From: Chloroflexota bacterium
GTDB taxonomy: Bacteria > Chloroflexota > Dehalococcoidia > Tepidiformales > Tepidiformaceae
Direction: 5' to 3'
DNA: 64,000 nt
Assembly: GCA_026710655.1 (NCBI GenBank)
Contig: JAPOQN010000068.1
Span: forward strand, 1-64,000
Shown here piece after piece: positions 39,655 through 48,860 of the stretch. Below the pieces are notes generated by a model that worked only from the letters and a program-made list of their open reading frames with translations, had not been told where the DNA came from and did not search any database. Every line of letters begins with the position of its first letter. Position 1 is the first letter of the stretch. A program made the position numbers and the translations under genes.

Positions 39655-40727
39655 GCCTCGACCCCGAACCCCGGCGGCACGCCCTCCACCCCCCGTGTCC
39701 CCGCCAGCACGCGGATGCGCCCCAGCCCCGCCCCGTCCGTGAGCTGCTGGAATGCCCGCCGCCGCGCGAAGTACTCCGGCAGGTCGTCCCGAACGCTTTC
39801 GATGAGGCTTCCCAGCCCCGCCTCCGTTAAGAACGCCGCCTGCGTCACCGGCGCGAATGTCGTGAAGCCGGCCAGTTCCATCGCCAGCTCCAGCTCCGAG
39901 AGGTTCACGTGCGCGGTCAGGTCCTGCTCGCCCACGTGCTGGTAGGGATCCTCGTGGGCCGTGTGCCGGTAGAAGCAGAGCAGCGTGCCCTGCTTGCGCC
40001 AGTCCGCCCACAGCTCCTCCTCCGGGTAGCCGTAGTCGAAGGTGAGCACCGCTCCCCGCTCCACCAGGTCGCACATCGCCGACATTGTGGCGTGCGCCCG
40101 GCCGCTTACCTCGAAGCGGCCCGCCGCCGGCGCCCCGTCGATGGTCGCAATGCTGCCCCGTGCCTCGACGAACGCCTCCCCGTCCCAGCGCACGTACACC
40201 TCGACCGGTCCCCGCCCCTCCACGTCGAACACCCGCACCGGCAGCGCATCGAACAGCTCGTTCGAGAGCACGACCCCCGCCTCCACTGCCCCCGGCGCGT
40301 CCTCGAGCCACTCCACCCGCCGGTCCGCCCCGCGCGCGTTCGGCTCGATGGCGACGTAGCGCAGCCCCTCCGCGAAAGCCCCGCCCCTTCCCTCTGCCCA
40401 GTCCAGCAGCGCCGTCGCGAGCGCGCCTTCCCCCGCCGCCGGTTCGATGATCGTGAATGGCGCCGGGCGCCCCAGCGCCTCCCACACCCACTCGCACCAG
40501 GCCCCCGCCGCCCAACCGAACATCGGGTGGATGACCGGGCTCGTGAGGAAGTCCCCGCCCGTGCCGATGCGCCCCGGCTTGCGGTAGTACCCGTGCTCCG
40601 GGTGATAGAGCGCCAGCTCCATGAAGCGCTCGAACGGGATCGCCCCGCCGTCCATCTCTTCGATGATCGCCTTCACGAGCGAGGGGTTGCCCGCTCCTGC
40701 CAGGCCGGGGTCCAGATCGAGCGCCAT
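39651..40727 (-). CDS. MidA/NDUFAF7-like SAM-dependent methyltransferase
   Basis: This 358-aa protein resembles the COG1565 family whose eukaryotic member NDUFAF7 dimethylates an arginine of complex I. Visible signatures are MELALYHPEHGYY, IGTGGDFLTSPVIHPMFG, IIEPAAGEGALATALLDW (SAM motif I), VLSNELFDALPV and VLTFDYGYPEEELW. The bacterial substrate is unknown; complex I assembly is inference from the family. ATG 40727. It is divergent from the histidine phosphatase gene (65-bp gap) and coupled to the peroxiredoxin. Confidence 0.85.
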   Translation of the reverse strand: MALDLDPGLAGAGNPSLVKAIIEEMDGGAIPFERFMELALYHPEHGYYRKPGRIGTGGDFLTSPVIHPMFGWAAGAWCEWVWEALGRPAPFTIIEPAAGEGALATALLDWAEGRGGAFAEGLRYVAIEPNARGADRRVEWLEDAPGAVEAGVVLSNELFDALPVRVFDVEGRGPVEVYVRWDGEAFVEARGSIATIDGAPAAGRFEVSGRAHATMSAMCDLVERGAVLTFDYGYPEEELWADWRKQGTLLCFYRHTAHEDPYQHVGEQDLTAHVNLSELELAMELAGFTTFAPVTQAAFLTEAGLGSLIESVRDDLPEYFARRRAFQQLTDGAGLGRIRVLAGTRGVEGVPPGFGVEA

Positions 40728-40779
40728 GCTGCGATTCTCCCCTGCTGCGGCGGCACTGTCCCGTTCGCGTCCGGAGCGC

Positions 40780-40785
40780 TACAGT
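40780..40785 (+). promoter_or_regulatory. -10 element (TACAGT), leaderless-type
   Basis: TACAGT ends 7 nt before the ATG at 40793. Confidence 0.55.
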
Positions 40786-40792
40786 CCCGGCC

Positions 40793-41512
40793 ATGTCCGA
40801 TGCCACCAGATCGCGCCACGTACGCTGGATCGACCTCCGGAACCCGTTCATTGAGTCGCTTGAAGGCATGACCGAGCTGCTCCTCGTTCGTCACGGCGAG
40901 CAACAGCTGGGCGCCAACATGCCTGTCGGCGAGGTCGTCGATGCGCCCCTCTCGCCGCTCGGCCGCGAGCAGGCCCGTGTCGTCGGCGAGCGGCTCGCGA
41001 CCGCCGCCATCGATGCGGTCTACTGCAGCCCCCTCAGCCGCGCCCGTGTCACCGGCGGCGAGATCGCCCGCCACCATGGACTCGAGCCCGTGGTCCACGA
41101 GGGCCTCGCCGAGCTCGATCCGTTTCACCATGTGCCTGCCCACCTCGGCGTGATCGACCACTACGGCGCCGACCGCTTCGTTGAGCTGATGCGCGAGCAG
41201 AGCCGCCCCCGCCTCGACTCGGTCTGGCCCGACTCCGAGGACGTCCCCGCCTTCCGCAGCCGCATCACCAGCGCGATCGCGGAGATCGCGGCCGCAAACA
41301 AGGGCCGGCGCGTCGTGGTGGCCTGCCACTCGGGCGTCATCAACCACTACCTCTCGTCGATACTCGGTTCCGCTTTCCACCAGGTGTTTCCCCTCCACCA
41401 CACCTCGATCACGACCGTTCGCGTTGATGGCGACCGCCGGGCCGTACTCACCGTGAACGACTTCGCCCACGTCCACGCCGTGCAGACCTCGCGCAACGAC
41501 CTCAATAGCTGA
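40793..41512 (+). CDS. Histidine phosphatase family protein
   Basis: This 239-aa phosphoglycerate-mutase-like protein has the phosphohistidine motif LLLVRHGEQQ, the second region DAVYCSPLSRARVTGGEIA, GLAELDPF (acid residue) and VVACHSGVINHYL, completing the catalytic His pair. The function is a broad phosphatase or mutase; the substrate is unknown. The first ~25 residues (RHVRWIDLRNPFIESLEG) precede the fold and could be skipped with an ATG at 40868. The -10 supports 40793. Confidence 0.8.
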   Translation: MSDATRSRHVRWIDLRNPFIESLEGMTELLLVRHGEQQLGANMPVGEVVDAPLSPLGREQARVVGERLATAAIDAVYCSPLSRARVTGGEIARHHGLEPVVHEGLAELDPFHHVPAHLGVIDHYGADRFVELMREQSRPRLDSVWPDSEDVPAFRSRITSAIAEIAAANKGRRVVVACHSGVINHYLSSILGSAFHQVFPLHHTSITTVRVDGDRRAVLTVNDFAHVHAVQTSRNDLNS

Positions 41513-41531
41513 GACGCGCCCGTTGGCGTGC

Positions 41532-41537
41532 TAGGCT
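41532..41537 (+). promoter_or_regulatory. -10 element (TAGGCT), leaderless-type
   Basis: TAGGCT ends 9 nt before the ATG at 41547. Confidence 0.5.
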
Positions 41538-41546
41538 CGCCCTGCG

Positions 41547-41903
41547 ATGGCCCCCTCCGCGCCTCACCAGAAGCTCTGGGTCGAGACCGACGGCCAGCTC
41601 GTGATGTCCGACTACCGTGTCCGCCTGCTGGAGCTCGTAGGCGAGACCGGCTCCCTCGCCGACGCTGCCAGCGCGCTCGGCCTCAGTTACCGCCGCGCCT
41701 GGGGAAAGGTGAAGGAGATCGAGGCCAACCTCGGGCGCTCCCTTGTCCGTTCCGAGGTCGGCGGCGCCGGCGGTGGCCGCACCGCCCTCACCCCTGAAGC
41801 CGAAGAGCTCGTGGCCGCCTACCGCCGCTTCCAGGAGCGCGTCGAGCAGGACATCGAGGGCGCCTACGACGCGGAACTGCGTGACCTCCTGACCCCACCC
41901 TGA
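41547..41903 (+). CDS. ModE-type winged-helix regulator (no molybdate domain)
   Basis: This 118-aa protein matches the ModE N-terminal DNA-binding domain: VMSDYRVRLLELVGETGSLADAASALGLSYRRAWGKVKEIEANLG, followed by GGRTALTPEAEELV. Full-length ModE has C-terminal TOBE domains that bind molybdate; they are missing here, as in many short relatives. With two Mo oxidoreductases and cofactor genes nearby, molybdenum control is possible but not shown. ATG 41547 follows a leaderless-type -10. Confidence 0.78.
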   Translation: MAPSAPHQKLWVETDGQLVMSDYRVRLLELVGETGSLADAASALGLSYRRAWGKVKEIEANLGRSLVRSEVGGAGGGRTALTPEAEELVAAYRRFQERVEQDIEGAYDAELRDLLTPP

Positions 41904-41942
41904 GCCCCTCCCCTCCGCGTTGGTCGTTGAAAGCCCTCGCGG

Positions 41943-41948
41943 TAGGCT
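41943..41948 (+). promoter_or_regulatory. -10 element (TAGGCT) of aspS
   Basis: TAGGCT ends 5 nt before the aspS ATG at 41954. TTGGTC (41920-41925) fits a -35 with a 17-bp spacer. Confidence 0.6.
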
Positions 41949-41953
41949 GGCCT

Positions 41954-43729
41954 ATGCTCAAAGACGCCTACGCAGGGGACCTGACCGCCGCCGACGATGG
42001 CCGCACCGTGCGCATCGCCGGCTGGGTCCACCGCCGCCGCGACCACGGCGGCCTCATCTTCATTGACCTTCGTGACTCGCATGGCATCGTCCAGGTTGTC
42101 ATCGACCCCGAGAATGCCGAGGCCCACGAGGCCGCCCACCGTGCCCGCTCCGAGTGGGTCCTTGGCGTCGAGGGGGTCGTCCGCCGCCGCTCCCCCGAGA
42201 CCGTCAACGCCGACATGTCCACGGGCGAGATCGAGGTTTCCCCCACCCGCGTCGAGGTGCTCAACGAGGCCCTTACGCCCCCGTTCGCCGTCAACGACGA
42301 GAGCGAGGTCGACGAGCTCGTGCGACTCCGCCATCGCTACGTCGAACTGCGCCGCCCCGGCGTCGCCGAGGTCATCCGCCTCCGCCACGAGGTCGTGCTC
42401 TTCATGCGCGAGTTCCTCTCCGGGCGCGGTTTCTACGAGATCGAGACCCCCACCCTGATCAAGTCCACGCCCGAGGGTGCCCGCGACTTCCTCGTGCCCT
42501 CCCGCCTCCAGCACGGCCACTTCTTCGCCCTGCCCCAGTCACCCCAGATCATGAAGGAGCTGCTGATGGTTGGCGGCTTCGAGCGCTACTTCCAGATGGC
42601 CCGCTGCTACCGCGACGAGGACACGCGCGCCAACCGCATCGTCGAGCTCACCCAGCTCGACCTCGAGATGGCCTTCGTCGAAGAGGAGGACGTCATCTCC
42701 CTCGTCGAGGAGCTCTTCACCGAGGTCGGCCGGCGTTTCGGCGGCGGCAAACGCCTCGCCCAGACCCCTTTCCCCCGCATCGACTACGCCGACGCCATGG
42801 CCCGCTACGGCATCGACCGCCCCGACCTCCGCTTTGGCCTCGAGTTCGTCGACGTCAGCGACGCCGTCCGCGGCTCGGAGTTCAAGGTGTTCGCCGGCGC
42901 CCTTGCGGCGGGCGGCGAGGTTCGCGCCATGCGCGTCCCCGGCCAGGCCGAGATGGCCCGCCGCGCCATCGACTCCCTTGTCGAGGTTGCACGTGGTGGT
43001 GGCGCCAAGGGGCTCGCCAACATCGGCTTCCTCGCGGGCGGCGAGCTGCGCTCGCCCATCGCCCGCTTCCTCTCCGAGGACGAGATCGCCGGCCTCCGTT
43101 CGCTCACCGGCGCGGAGGATGGCGACATGCTCTTCCTCAGCGCCGACCAGCCCGCGGTCGTCTCTGCCTCGATGGCCCTGGTGCGTGAAGAGCTTGCCAA
43201 CCGCCTCGACCTGGCCGACCCCGACGTCCTCTCCTTCGCCTGGGTCACGGGCTTCCCCCTGCTTGAGTGGCAGCCGGAGGAGGAGCGCTGGGACGCCACC
43301 CACAACCCCTTCTGCGGCTTCGTCGAAGAGGATGTCGACCTGCTCGCGACCGACCCCGGGGCTGTGCGCTCGAAGCAGTACGACCTCACCCTCAACGGCG
43401 CCGAGATTGCCGGTGGCTCCGTCCGCATCCACCGCCGGCCCGAGCAGGAGCAGGTGCTCCGCCTGATGAACTACACGGATGAGGAGATGCAGGACCGCTT
43501 CGGCGTCCTCCTCGATGCCCTTGAGTACGGCGCCCCGCCCATGGGCGGTATCGCCGCCGGCATCGACCGCGTCCTCATGGAGCTCGTGGGCACGCCCAAC
43601 ATCCGTGACGTCATCGCCTTCCCCAAGGCCTCCTCCGGGAGCGACCCGCTCATGGGCTCGCCCCAGCCCGTCGGCAAGGAGCAGCTCGATGAGCTCGGGT
43701 TGCGCATCGCGCCGCCGGGTAAAGGGTAA
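41954..43729 (+). CDS. aspS: Aspartate--tRNA ligase
   Basis: This 591-aa bacterial-type class II synthetase has an N-terminal OB-fold anticodon domain (VRIAGWVHRRRDHGGLIFIDLRD), motif 1 (FYEIETPTLIKSTPEGARDFLVP), and motif 2 (RYFQMARCYRDEDTRANRIVE, where Asp-tRNA enzymes read FRDEDLRADRQPEFT). An inserted GAD domain and motif 3 (GGIAAGIDRVLMELVG) follow. A TTG start nine codons upstream is possible, but the -10 hexamer lies inside that region. Whether it also charges tRNA-Asn is unknown. Confidence 0.95.
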   Translation: MLKDAYAGDLTAADDGRTVRIAGWVHRRRDHGGLIFIDLRDSHGIVQVVIDPENAEAHEAAHRARSEWVLGVEGVVRRRSPETVNADMSTGEIEVSPTRVEVLNEALTPPFAVNDESEVDELVRLRHRYVELRRPGVAEVIRLRHEVVLFMREFLSGRGFYEIETPTLIKSTPEGARDFLVPSRLQHGHFFALPQSPQIMKELLMVGGFERYFQMARCYRDEDTRANRIVELTQLDLEMAFVEEEDVISLVEELFTEVGRRFGGGKRLAQTPFPRIDYADAMARYGIDRPDLRFGLEFVDVSDAVRGSEFKVFAGALAAGGEVRAMRVPGQAEMARRAIDSLVEVARGGGAKGLANIGFLAGGELRSPIARFLSEDEIAGLRSLTGAEDGDMLFLSADQPAVVSASMALVREELANRLDLADPDVLSFAWVTGFPLLEWQPEEERWDATHNPFCGFVEEDVDLLATDPGAVRSKQYDLTLNGAEIAGGSVRIHRRPEQEQVLRLMNYTDEEMQDRFGVLLDALEYGAPPMGGIAAGIDRVLMELVGTPNIRDVIAFPKASSGSDPLMGSPQPVGKEQLDELGLRIAPPGKG

Positions 43730-43773
43730 AGTTCGGTGAGCGCCGTCACGGTGGAGCGCTTCCGCCGGTGCGC

Positions 43774-43779
43774 TATCCT
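43774..43779 (+). promoter_or_regulatory. -10 element (TATCCT) of the peptide-ABC operon
   Basis: TATCCT lies ~70 nt upstream of the ATG at 43850. The leader ends in GGGAGAAACCGC, giving a proper ribosome-binding site. The -35 region is weak. Confidence 0.45.
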
Positions 43780-43849
43780 CTCAGCAACGCGCGCAGCATC
43801 GCGCACAACCAGCCTGCCAACCTCTTAGCGCATAAACGGGAGAAACCGC

Positions 43850-45574
43850 ATGTCCAACCGCACGCTCGGACTGATGATGGGGGCCGTCGCCCTGCTGATC
43901 GTGGCGGTCGCCGTCGTCTTCGTGCTAGTACTCTCCGGCGGCGACGACGGCGATGAGGAATCCCCGAGGGCTGCTGCGCCCACGGAGGCGCCCGACCGCG
44001 AGGATGCGGACACCGGCGATGCCCGCGACTCCAGCGATACCCGCGACGACGGCCGCGCCGTCAGCGGCATCTGCGGCGAGAATCGCCTCATCACCTTCGG
44101 CGACGACCCCGCCACCGTCTTCGACCCCATCCAGGTCGGCGATGCCAGCACCGCCGAGTACACCGCCGAGATCTTCGGCGGCCTCGTCACTCTCGACCTC
44201 GACCTGAACGTCGTGCCCGACATCGCCGAGCGCTGGGAAATCACCGACGGCGGTCGCGTCTACACCTTCTTCCTGCGCGACGACGTGGTGTTCCACAACG
44301 GCCGGCGTGTCACCGCCGACGACGTCAAGTACAGCCTCGAGCGCGCCGCCGACCCCGCCAACTTCTCCCCCACCGTCCTCGATTACCTCGGCGACATCGT
44401 TGGCGTGCGTGACAAGTTCAACGGCAGCGCCGACGAGATCAGCGGCGTCCAGGTCATCGACGAATACACCCTCCGCATCGAGCTCGACGAACCCATCAGC
44501 TACTTCATCCAGCAGCTCACCTACACCATCGCCTACGTCGTCGACCGCGAGCAGATCGAGCAGGACCCCGACGGCTGGACCCGCAACCCCAACGGCACCG
44601 GTCCCTTCCGCGTGAAGGTCTTCCGTCCACTCGAGGAGATCGTCCTCATCCCCAACGACCGCTACCACCTCGGGCCGCCCAAGCTCGATGAGGTGGTCTT
44701 CTCCCTCTCCGGCGGCTCCCTCTCGACCCGCTTCCAGAACGACGAGATTCACATCGCCATCGTGCCGGCGGTCGAGCTGGCCGGCGTCCTCAGCGGCGAA
44801 AGCGAGCTCAGCGAGCACTACCGGCCCGCGCCCCAGCTCTCGATCTTCTACATCGGCTTCAACGTGAACCAGCCGCCCTTCGACGACCCGCTCGTGCGGC
44901 AGGCCTTCGCCCACGCCATCAACCGCGAGGCCATCAACGAAGTCCTCTTCTTCGATGCCGCGATCGTGGCCGACGGCCTCGTCCCGCCCAACCTCCCCGG
45001 CTACAGCGAGTCCGTTTCCACCTACCCCTACGACCCCGAGCGGGCCGCCGAGCTGCTCGCCCAGTCGCGCTACGCGGACGAGATGCCCCGCATCATCCTC
45101 ACCTTCAGCGGCGGCGGCGGCGATCCGCCCGATAACCTCCAGGCCTACCAGCAGCAGTGGCGCGAGGCCCTCGGCGTCGAGGTCGAGATCGAGGCCATCG
45201 AGTGGTCCGCCTACCTGCGCGAGCTTCGCCGCGGCGAGCTGCAGATGTACTCCGCCGGCTGGATCGCCGACTACCCCGACCCCGAGAACTTCGTTGGCAA
45301 GCTTTTCTCCAGCGAGAGCCGCCTCAACCACGGTGGCTATGCGAACGACCGTGTCGACGCCCTGCTCGCGGAAGCGGCCACGCTCCAGGACCAGGAGGCG
45401 CGTTACCGCCTCTACCAGGAAGCCGAGCAGATCATCATCGACGACGCGCCCGTGATTCCCACTTTCTGGACGGTCAGGCACTATCTCGTGCGTGAGTGCG
45501 TGCAGAACTTCGTCGATCCGGGCACGATTGTGCCCAAGTACCGCTACATCGAGATCGACACCTCGGGAGAGTAG
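43850..45574 (+). CDS. Peptide/solute ABC transporter substrate-binding protein (SBP family 5)
   Basis: This 574-aa extracytoplasmic binding protein resembles DppA/OppA. It is held by an N-terminal membrane helix (about 7-29) rather than a lipobox, followed by an Asp/Glu/Arg-rich linker (30-70). Family features include VVPDIAERWEITDGGRVYTFFLRDDVVFHNG, VTADDVKYSLERA, NGTGPFRV, QAFAHAINREAINEVLF and a late AGWIADYPDPENFV. GGGAG precedes ATG 43850. The two permeases follow directly. Confidence 0.88.
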   Translation: MSNRTLGLMMGAVALLIVAVAVVFVLVLSGGDDGDEESPRAAAPTEAPDREDADTGDARDSSDTRDDGRAVSGICGENRLITFGDDPATVFDPIQVGDASTAEYTAEIFGGLVTLDLDLNVVPDIAERWEITDGGRVYTFFLRDDVVFHNGRRVTADDVKYSLERAADPANFSPTVLDYLGDIVGVRDKFNGSADEISGVQVIDEYTLRIELDEPISYFIQQLTYTIAYVVDREQIEQDPDGWTRNPNGTGPFRVKVFRPLEEIVLIPNDRYHLGPPKLDEVVFSLSGGSLSTRFQNDEIHIAIVPAVELAGVLSGESELSEHYRPAPQLSIFYIGFNVNQPPFDDPLVRQAFAHAINREAINEVLFFDAAIVADGLVPPNLPGYSESVSTYPYDPERAAELLAQSRYADEMPRIILTFSGGGGDPPDNLQAYQQQWREALGVEVEIEAIEWSAYLRELRRGELQMYSAGWIADYPDPENFVGKLFSSESRLNHGGYANDRVDALLAEAATLQDQEARYRLYQEAEQIIIDDAPVIPTFWTVRHYLVRECVQNFVDPGTIVPKYRYIEIDTSGE

Positions 45575-45580
45575 GACGGA

Positions 45581-46534
45581 GTGAGCCAGGGGCTCGCGGG
45601 CTACGTCATCCGGCGGCTCCTCTGGACGGTGCCGGTGATCTTCCTGATCTCCGTGTTCGTCTTCCTCCTGCTTCGCCTCGCCCCCCAGGATCCCATCGAC
45701 TCACTCCTCGGCCAGCGCTACGACGACGAGATCGCCGATAGGCTGCGGGCCAAGTACGGCTACGACCGCCCCCTCCACATCCAGTACCTGAAGTACGTCC
45801 AGAACCTCTTCCAGGGCGATCTCGGCGTTTCCACCAGGCACGGCGACTTCTCCGTGGCCGAGGTCGTCATCCCGAAGATCCGTGTCTCCGCCGGAATGAA
45901 CATCATGGCCATGATTCTCATCTTCGGCATTGGCGTCCCCATCGGCGTCTACGCTGCCCTCGTGCGGGGGTCGTTCCTGGATCCCCTCGTGATCGGGTTC
46001 TGGCTCCTTGTCGACGCCGTGCCGGTGTTCATCACAGCGGTGGTGGCGCCGTGGTTCTTCGCGCTCCAACTCGGCTGGGTCGACCTAACCTACGAGGGCG
46101 TCATCCATCCGAACATCATCCTGCCCGTGTTCGTCATGGCTCTCCCGGGTGTCGCGGGCGTGGCTCGGCTCATGCGGGCCTCCGTTATCCAGGTCAGCTC
46201 CGAGGACTACGTCCGTACGGCGCGCGCCAAGGGCCTTCGCGAGCGTACCGTTGTCACCTCCCACGTCGTGCGCAACGCCCTCCTCCCTATGGTCACGGTG
46301 GTCGGCCTCTCCCTACCGGGCCTCTTCACCGGCACGCTCTTCGTCGAGCTGCTGTTCGGCATCCCCGGGATCGGGCGCGAGGCACTCCTGGCTGTCCTCG
46401 GCTTTGACTTCGACGTTGTCCTCGGGCTCGTGCTGTTCGGCTCGATCCTCTTCGTGCTCGCCAACATCCTTATCGACATCGCCTACGGCTTCATCGACCC
46501 GCGAATCCGCATCACCGCGGCGAGGAGCGTCTAG
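45581..46534 (+). CDS. Peptide-type ABC transporter permease (DppB-like)
   Basis: This 317-aa permease has an N-terminal YVIRRLLWTVPVIFLISVFVFLLLRLAPQDP block typical of DppB/OppB, five further hydrophobic segments, and the EAA loop DYVRTARAKGLRERTVVTSHVVRNALLP (about 213-240) that contacts the ATPase. GTG at 45581 follows GGACGGA and lies 6 nt after the substrate-binding gene. It pairs with the next permease; no ATPase gene lies beside them. Confidence 0.9.
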   Translation: MSQGLAGYVIRRLLWTVPVIFLISVFVFLLLRLAPQDPIDSLLGQRYDDEIADRLRAKYGYDRPLHIQYLKYVQNLFQGDLGVSTRHGDFSVAEVVIPKIRVSAGMNIMAMILIFGIGVPIGVYAALVRGSFLDPLVIGFWLLVDAVPVFITAVVAPWFFALQLGWVDLTYEGVIHPNIILPVFVMALPGVAGVARLMRASVIQVSSEDYVRTARAKGLRERTVVTSHVVRNALLPMVTVVGLSLPGLFTGTLFVELLFGIPGIGREALLAVLGFDFDVVLGLVLFGSILFVLANILIDIAYGFIDPRIRITAARSV

Positions 46535-46536
46535 CG

Positions 46537-47511
46537 ATGACGAGCATGGCGACTCCTCTGGAAGCGGGAGATTTTGCTGGGCGACCGACGCCGCGCTTCC
46601 GCTTCCTTCGCGAACTTGTCCACAAGAAGATCGCCATGATCGCGATCTTCTTTCTCGCGATCTTCTACCTTGCCGGGATCTTCGCACCGTGGGTCTCCAC
46701 CGATGACCCCAACTACCAGCGACTGACGATCGAGGATCGGCTCGCCGCTCCCTCTGGCGATCACTGGTTCGGCACTGATGGAGCCGGCCGGGATCTCTTC
46801 TCCCGTGTGGTCTACTCCGCGCGGACCACGCTGCTCTTCACGCTCGTCGTGATTCTGACCGGTTCGTTGTTCCTCGGACTCGGGCTGGGGTTGCTGGCCG
46901 GATACCGAGGGGGGTGGATCGACGCCGGCATCATGCGCGTCGGCGAAGTATTGAGCGGCGTTCCCACGCTCCTGCTCATGCTGGCGATCTCCGCCGCATT
47001 CCGCACGCGTCTCAACGACGTCGCCTTTTGGCTGCAGGAAAACACCTTCCTGGGCGACGATGCCCGCGCCATCGTGCCCTTCCTGATCATCGTTGGGGCG
47101 GCGCTTCCCTTCGCCTGGATCGGATCCGCTCGCATCGTCCGTAGCCAGGTATTTGCGATCCGCGAGCAGGAGTACGTCCTTGCTGCCGAAACGATCGGCG
47201 TCTCCACGGCGCGCCTCCTCCTGCGCCACGTGTTCCCGGGTGTGCTGCCAATCTTCCTCGTCGGCGTCTCCGCGGGCATGGCCGGGATCGCCGGCTCCGA
47301 GATCGCGTTGAGCTACCTCGGGCTGGGCGTCGACCCCTCGACTCCCAGCTTCGGCACACTCCTCCAGAACGCAGGCGGTGTGCGCACCTTCCAGGAGTTC
47401 CCGCACATGCTCCTCGTCTCCGGGGTCCCTCTCATCCTCTTCTTCTTCTCCTGGAACCTGCTCGGCGATGCTCTCGTCGACATAGTCGAGCCGCGCACCT
47501 ATCGCCGCTGA
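46537..47511 (+). CDS. Peptide-type ABC transporter permease (DppC-like)
   Basis: This 324-aa second permease has an N-terminal cytoplasmic part, a first helix at about 30-50 (KIAMIAIFFLAIFYLAGIFAPW), HWFGTDGAGRDLFSRVVYSAR, a conserved DppC/OppC motif, and the EAA loop EYVLAAETIGVSTARLLLRHVFPG. The ATG at 46537 comes 2 nt after the previous stop. The operon then ends; the transporter needs DppD/F-type ATPases from elsewhere. Confidence 0.9.
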   Translation: MTSMATPLEAGDFAGRPTPRFRFLRELVHKKIAMIAIFFLAIFYLAGIFAPWVSTDDPNYQRLTIEDRLAAPSGDHWFGTDGAGRDLFSRVVYSARTTLLFTLVVILTGSLFLGLGLGLLAGYRGGWIDAGIMRVGEVLSGVPTLLLMLAISAAFRTRLNDVAFWLQENTFLGDDARAIVPFLIIVGAALPFAWIGSARIVRSQVFAIREQEYVLAAETIGVSTARLLLRHVFPGVLPIFLVGVSAGMAGIAGSEIALSYLGLGVDPSTPSFGTLLQNAGGVRTFQEFPHMLLVSGVPLILFFFSWNLLGDALVDIVEPRTYRR

Positions 47512-47531
47512 GTCGTAACGAGTGGATACCG

Positions 47532-47537
47532 TATACT
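47532..47537 (+). promoter_or_regulatory. -10 element (TATACT) of tig-clpP-clpX
   Basis: TATACT would start transcription near 47544, giving a ~24-nt leader with GGAGG at 47551-47555. The GTG of tig lies 12 nt beyond the GGAGG, a long spacer. Confidence 0.6.
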
Positions 47538-47567
47538 TACTCGAAATCGCGGAGGCATGGCGGCCCG

Positions 47568-48860
47568 GTGAAGGTCACTCTCGAACGGCTCCCCGAGAGT
47601 CGTGTGCAGCTAGAGATCGAAGTCGAACCGGACCGCCTTGAGCGGTCCCTCGATGCCGCCTATAAGCGCCTCGTACCAACCCTGCGTATCCCCGGTTTCC
47701 GCCCCGGCAAGGCCCCGCGCGGCATTGTCGAGCGCATGGTTGGGCGCGACCGCCTGATCCACGAGGCGCTCGACGCCCTCGTCCCCGCCGTCTACACCGA
47801 GGCCCTCGAGAGCGAGGAGATCGACGCGGTCGACCAGCCCGAGCTCGAGATCCTCGAAACCGAGCCCGTCCGCTTCAAGGCGACCGTGCCCGTCCGCCCC
47901 ACCGTTACCCTCGGCGACTACCACTCCATCCGCATCGCCCCCGAGCCCGTCGAGGTCACCGACGAGATGTTCGAGGAGCAGATGGAGATGATTCGCCGTC
48001 GCTTCGCCACCATCGCCCCCGTCGAGCGCGGCGCCGAGTGGGACGACATCCTCACCGCCGACATCAGCGGCTCCGTCGACGACACCCCCTTCGTCCAGGA
48101 CGAGGACGTCGAGTTCCCGCTGCGCGAGGGCGAGCGCCTCCTCCTGCCCGACCTCGCCGAGCAGTTCCTCGGCATGGAGGCCGAGTCCGAGAAGACCGTC
48201 GAGCTTCCCGTTCCCGAGGACTTCCCCGAGCAGTTCGCAAACAAGACCGCCACCCTCACCCTGAAAGTGAAGTCCGTGAAGGAGGAGGAGCTGCCCGAGG
48301 AGGACGACGACCTCGCCCAGCAGGTCAATGCCGAGGAGTTCGAGACCATCGACCAGCTCCACGAGCGCGTCCGCAACGACCTCCAGGAGACCCTCCAGCG
48401 CCAGGCCGACGAGGCCTACCGCCTCAAGGTCGTCGATGAGCTCGTGGGCCTCTCCGAGGTCGAGTACCCGCAGGTGCTCCTCAACCGCGAGATCGACGAG
48501 ATCATCCGCGAGAGCCACGGCAGCGACGTTCGCGCTTACCAGGCCCACCTCGCCCAGATCGGCAAATCAACCGACGAATTCCGCGAGATGTATCGCGAAC
48601 CCGCCGAACAGCGCCTCTTCCGCTCCCTCGTCCTGGGCGAGCTCACCGACGCCGAGGGCATTGAGGTCACCGACGAGGATGTCGCCGAGCAGATGGAAAA
48701 GATGCTGGAGCCACTGGGCGAGCAAGCCGAAAGTATGCGTACCATGTTTGAGAGCGATCGCGGGTCCGCCAGCATTCGCAGCAGCTTGCTGACCGACAAG
48801 ACGCTCGGCCTGCTGCAGGAAATCGCCTCAGCAGATCCCGAGGAGGAGGAAGCCGAGTGA
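47568..48860 (+). CDS. tig: Trigger factor (ribosome-bound chaperone)
   Basis: This 430-aa protein binds the ribosome exit through the N-terminal domain ([22 protein letters not shown], with the signature [16 protein letters not shown] at about 43-58). A peptidyl-prolyl isomerase domain (~150-250) and an acidic helical C-terminal domain follow. It folds new polypeptides. The start is GTG at 47568. The tiny frame ATG-GCG-GCC-CGG-TGA (47557-47571) overlaps it, possibly by chance. It overlaps clpP as GTGA. Confidence 0.94.
   Translation: MKVTLERLPESRVQLEIEVEPDRLERSLDAAYKRLVPTLRIPGFRPGKAPRGIVERMVGRDRLIHEALDALVPAVYTEALESEEIDAVDQPELEILETEPVRFKATVPVRPTVTLGDYHSIRIAPEPVEVTDEMFEEQMEMIRRRFATIAPVERGAEWDDILTADISGSVDDTPFVQDEDVEFPLREGERLLLPDLAEQFLGMEAESEKTVELPVPEDFPEQFANKTATLTLKVKSVKEEELPEEDDDLAQQVNAEEFETIDQLHERVRNDLQETLQRQADEAYRLKVVDELVGLSEVEYPQVLLNREIDEIIRESHGSDVRAYQAHLAQIGKSTDEFREMYREPAEQRLFRSLVLGELTDAEGIEVTDEDVAEQMEKMLEPLGEQAESMRTMFESDRGSASIRSSLLTDKTLGLLQEIASADPEEEEAE

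Noticed and set aside
47557-47571. Mini-frame ATG-GCG-GCC-CGG-TGA just before tig
   Set aside because: The ATG is only 1 nt after GGAGG, too close for initiation; its stop overlapping the GTG is probably accidental.
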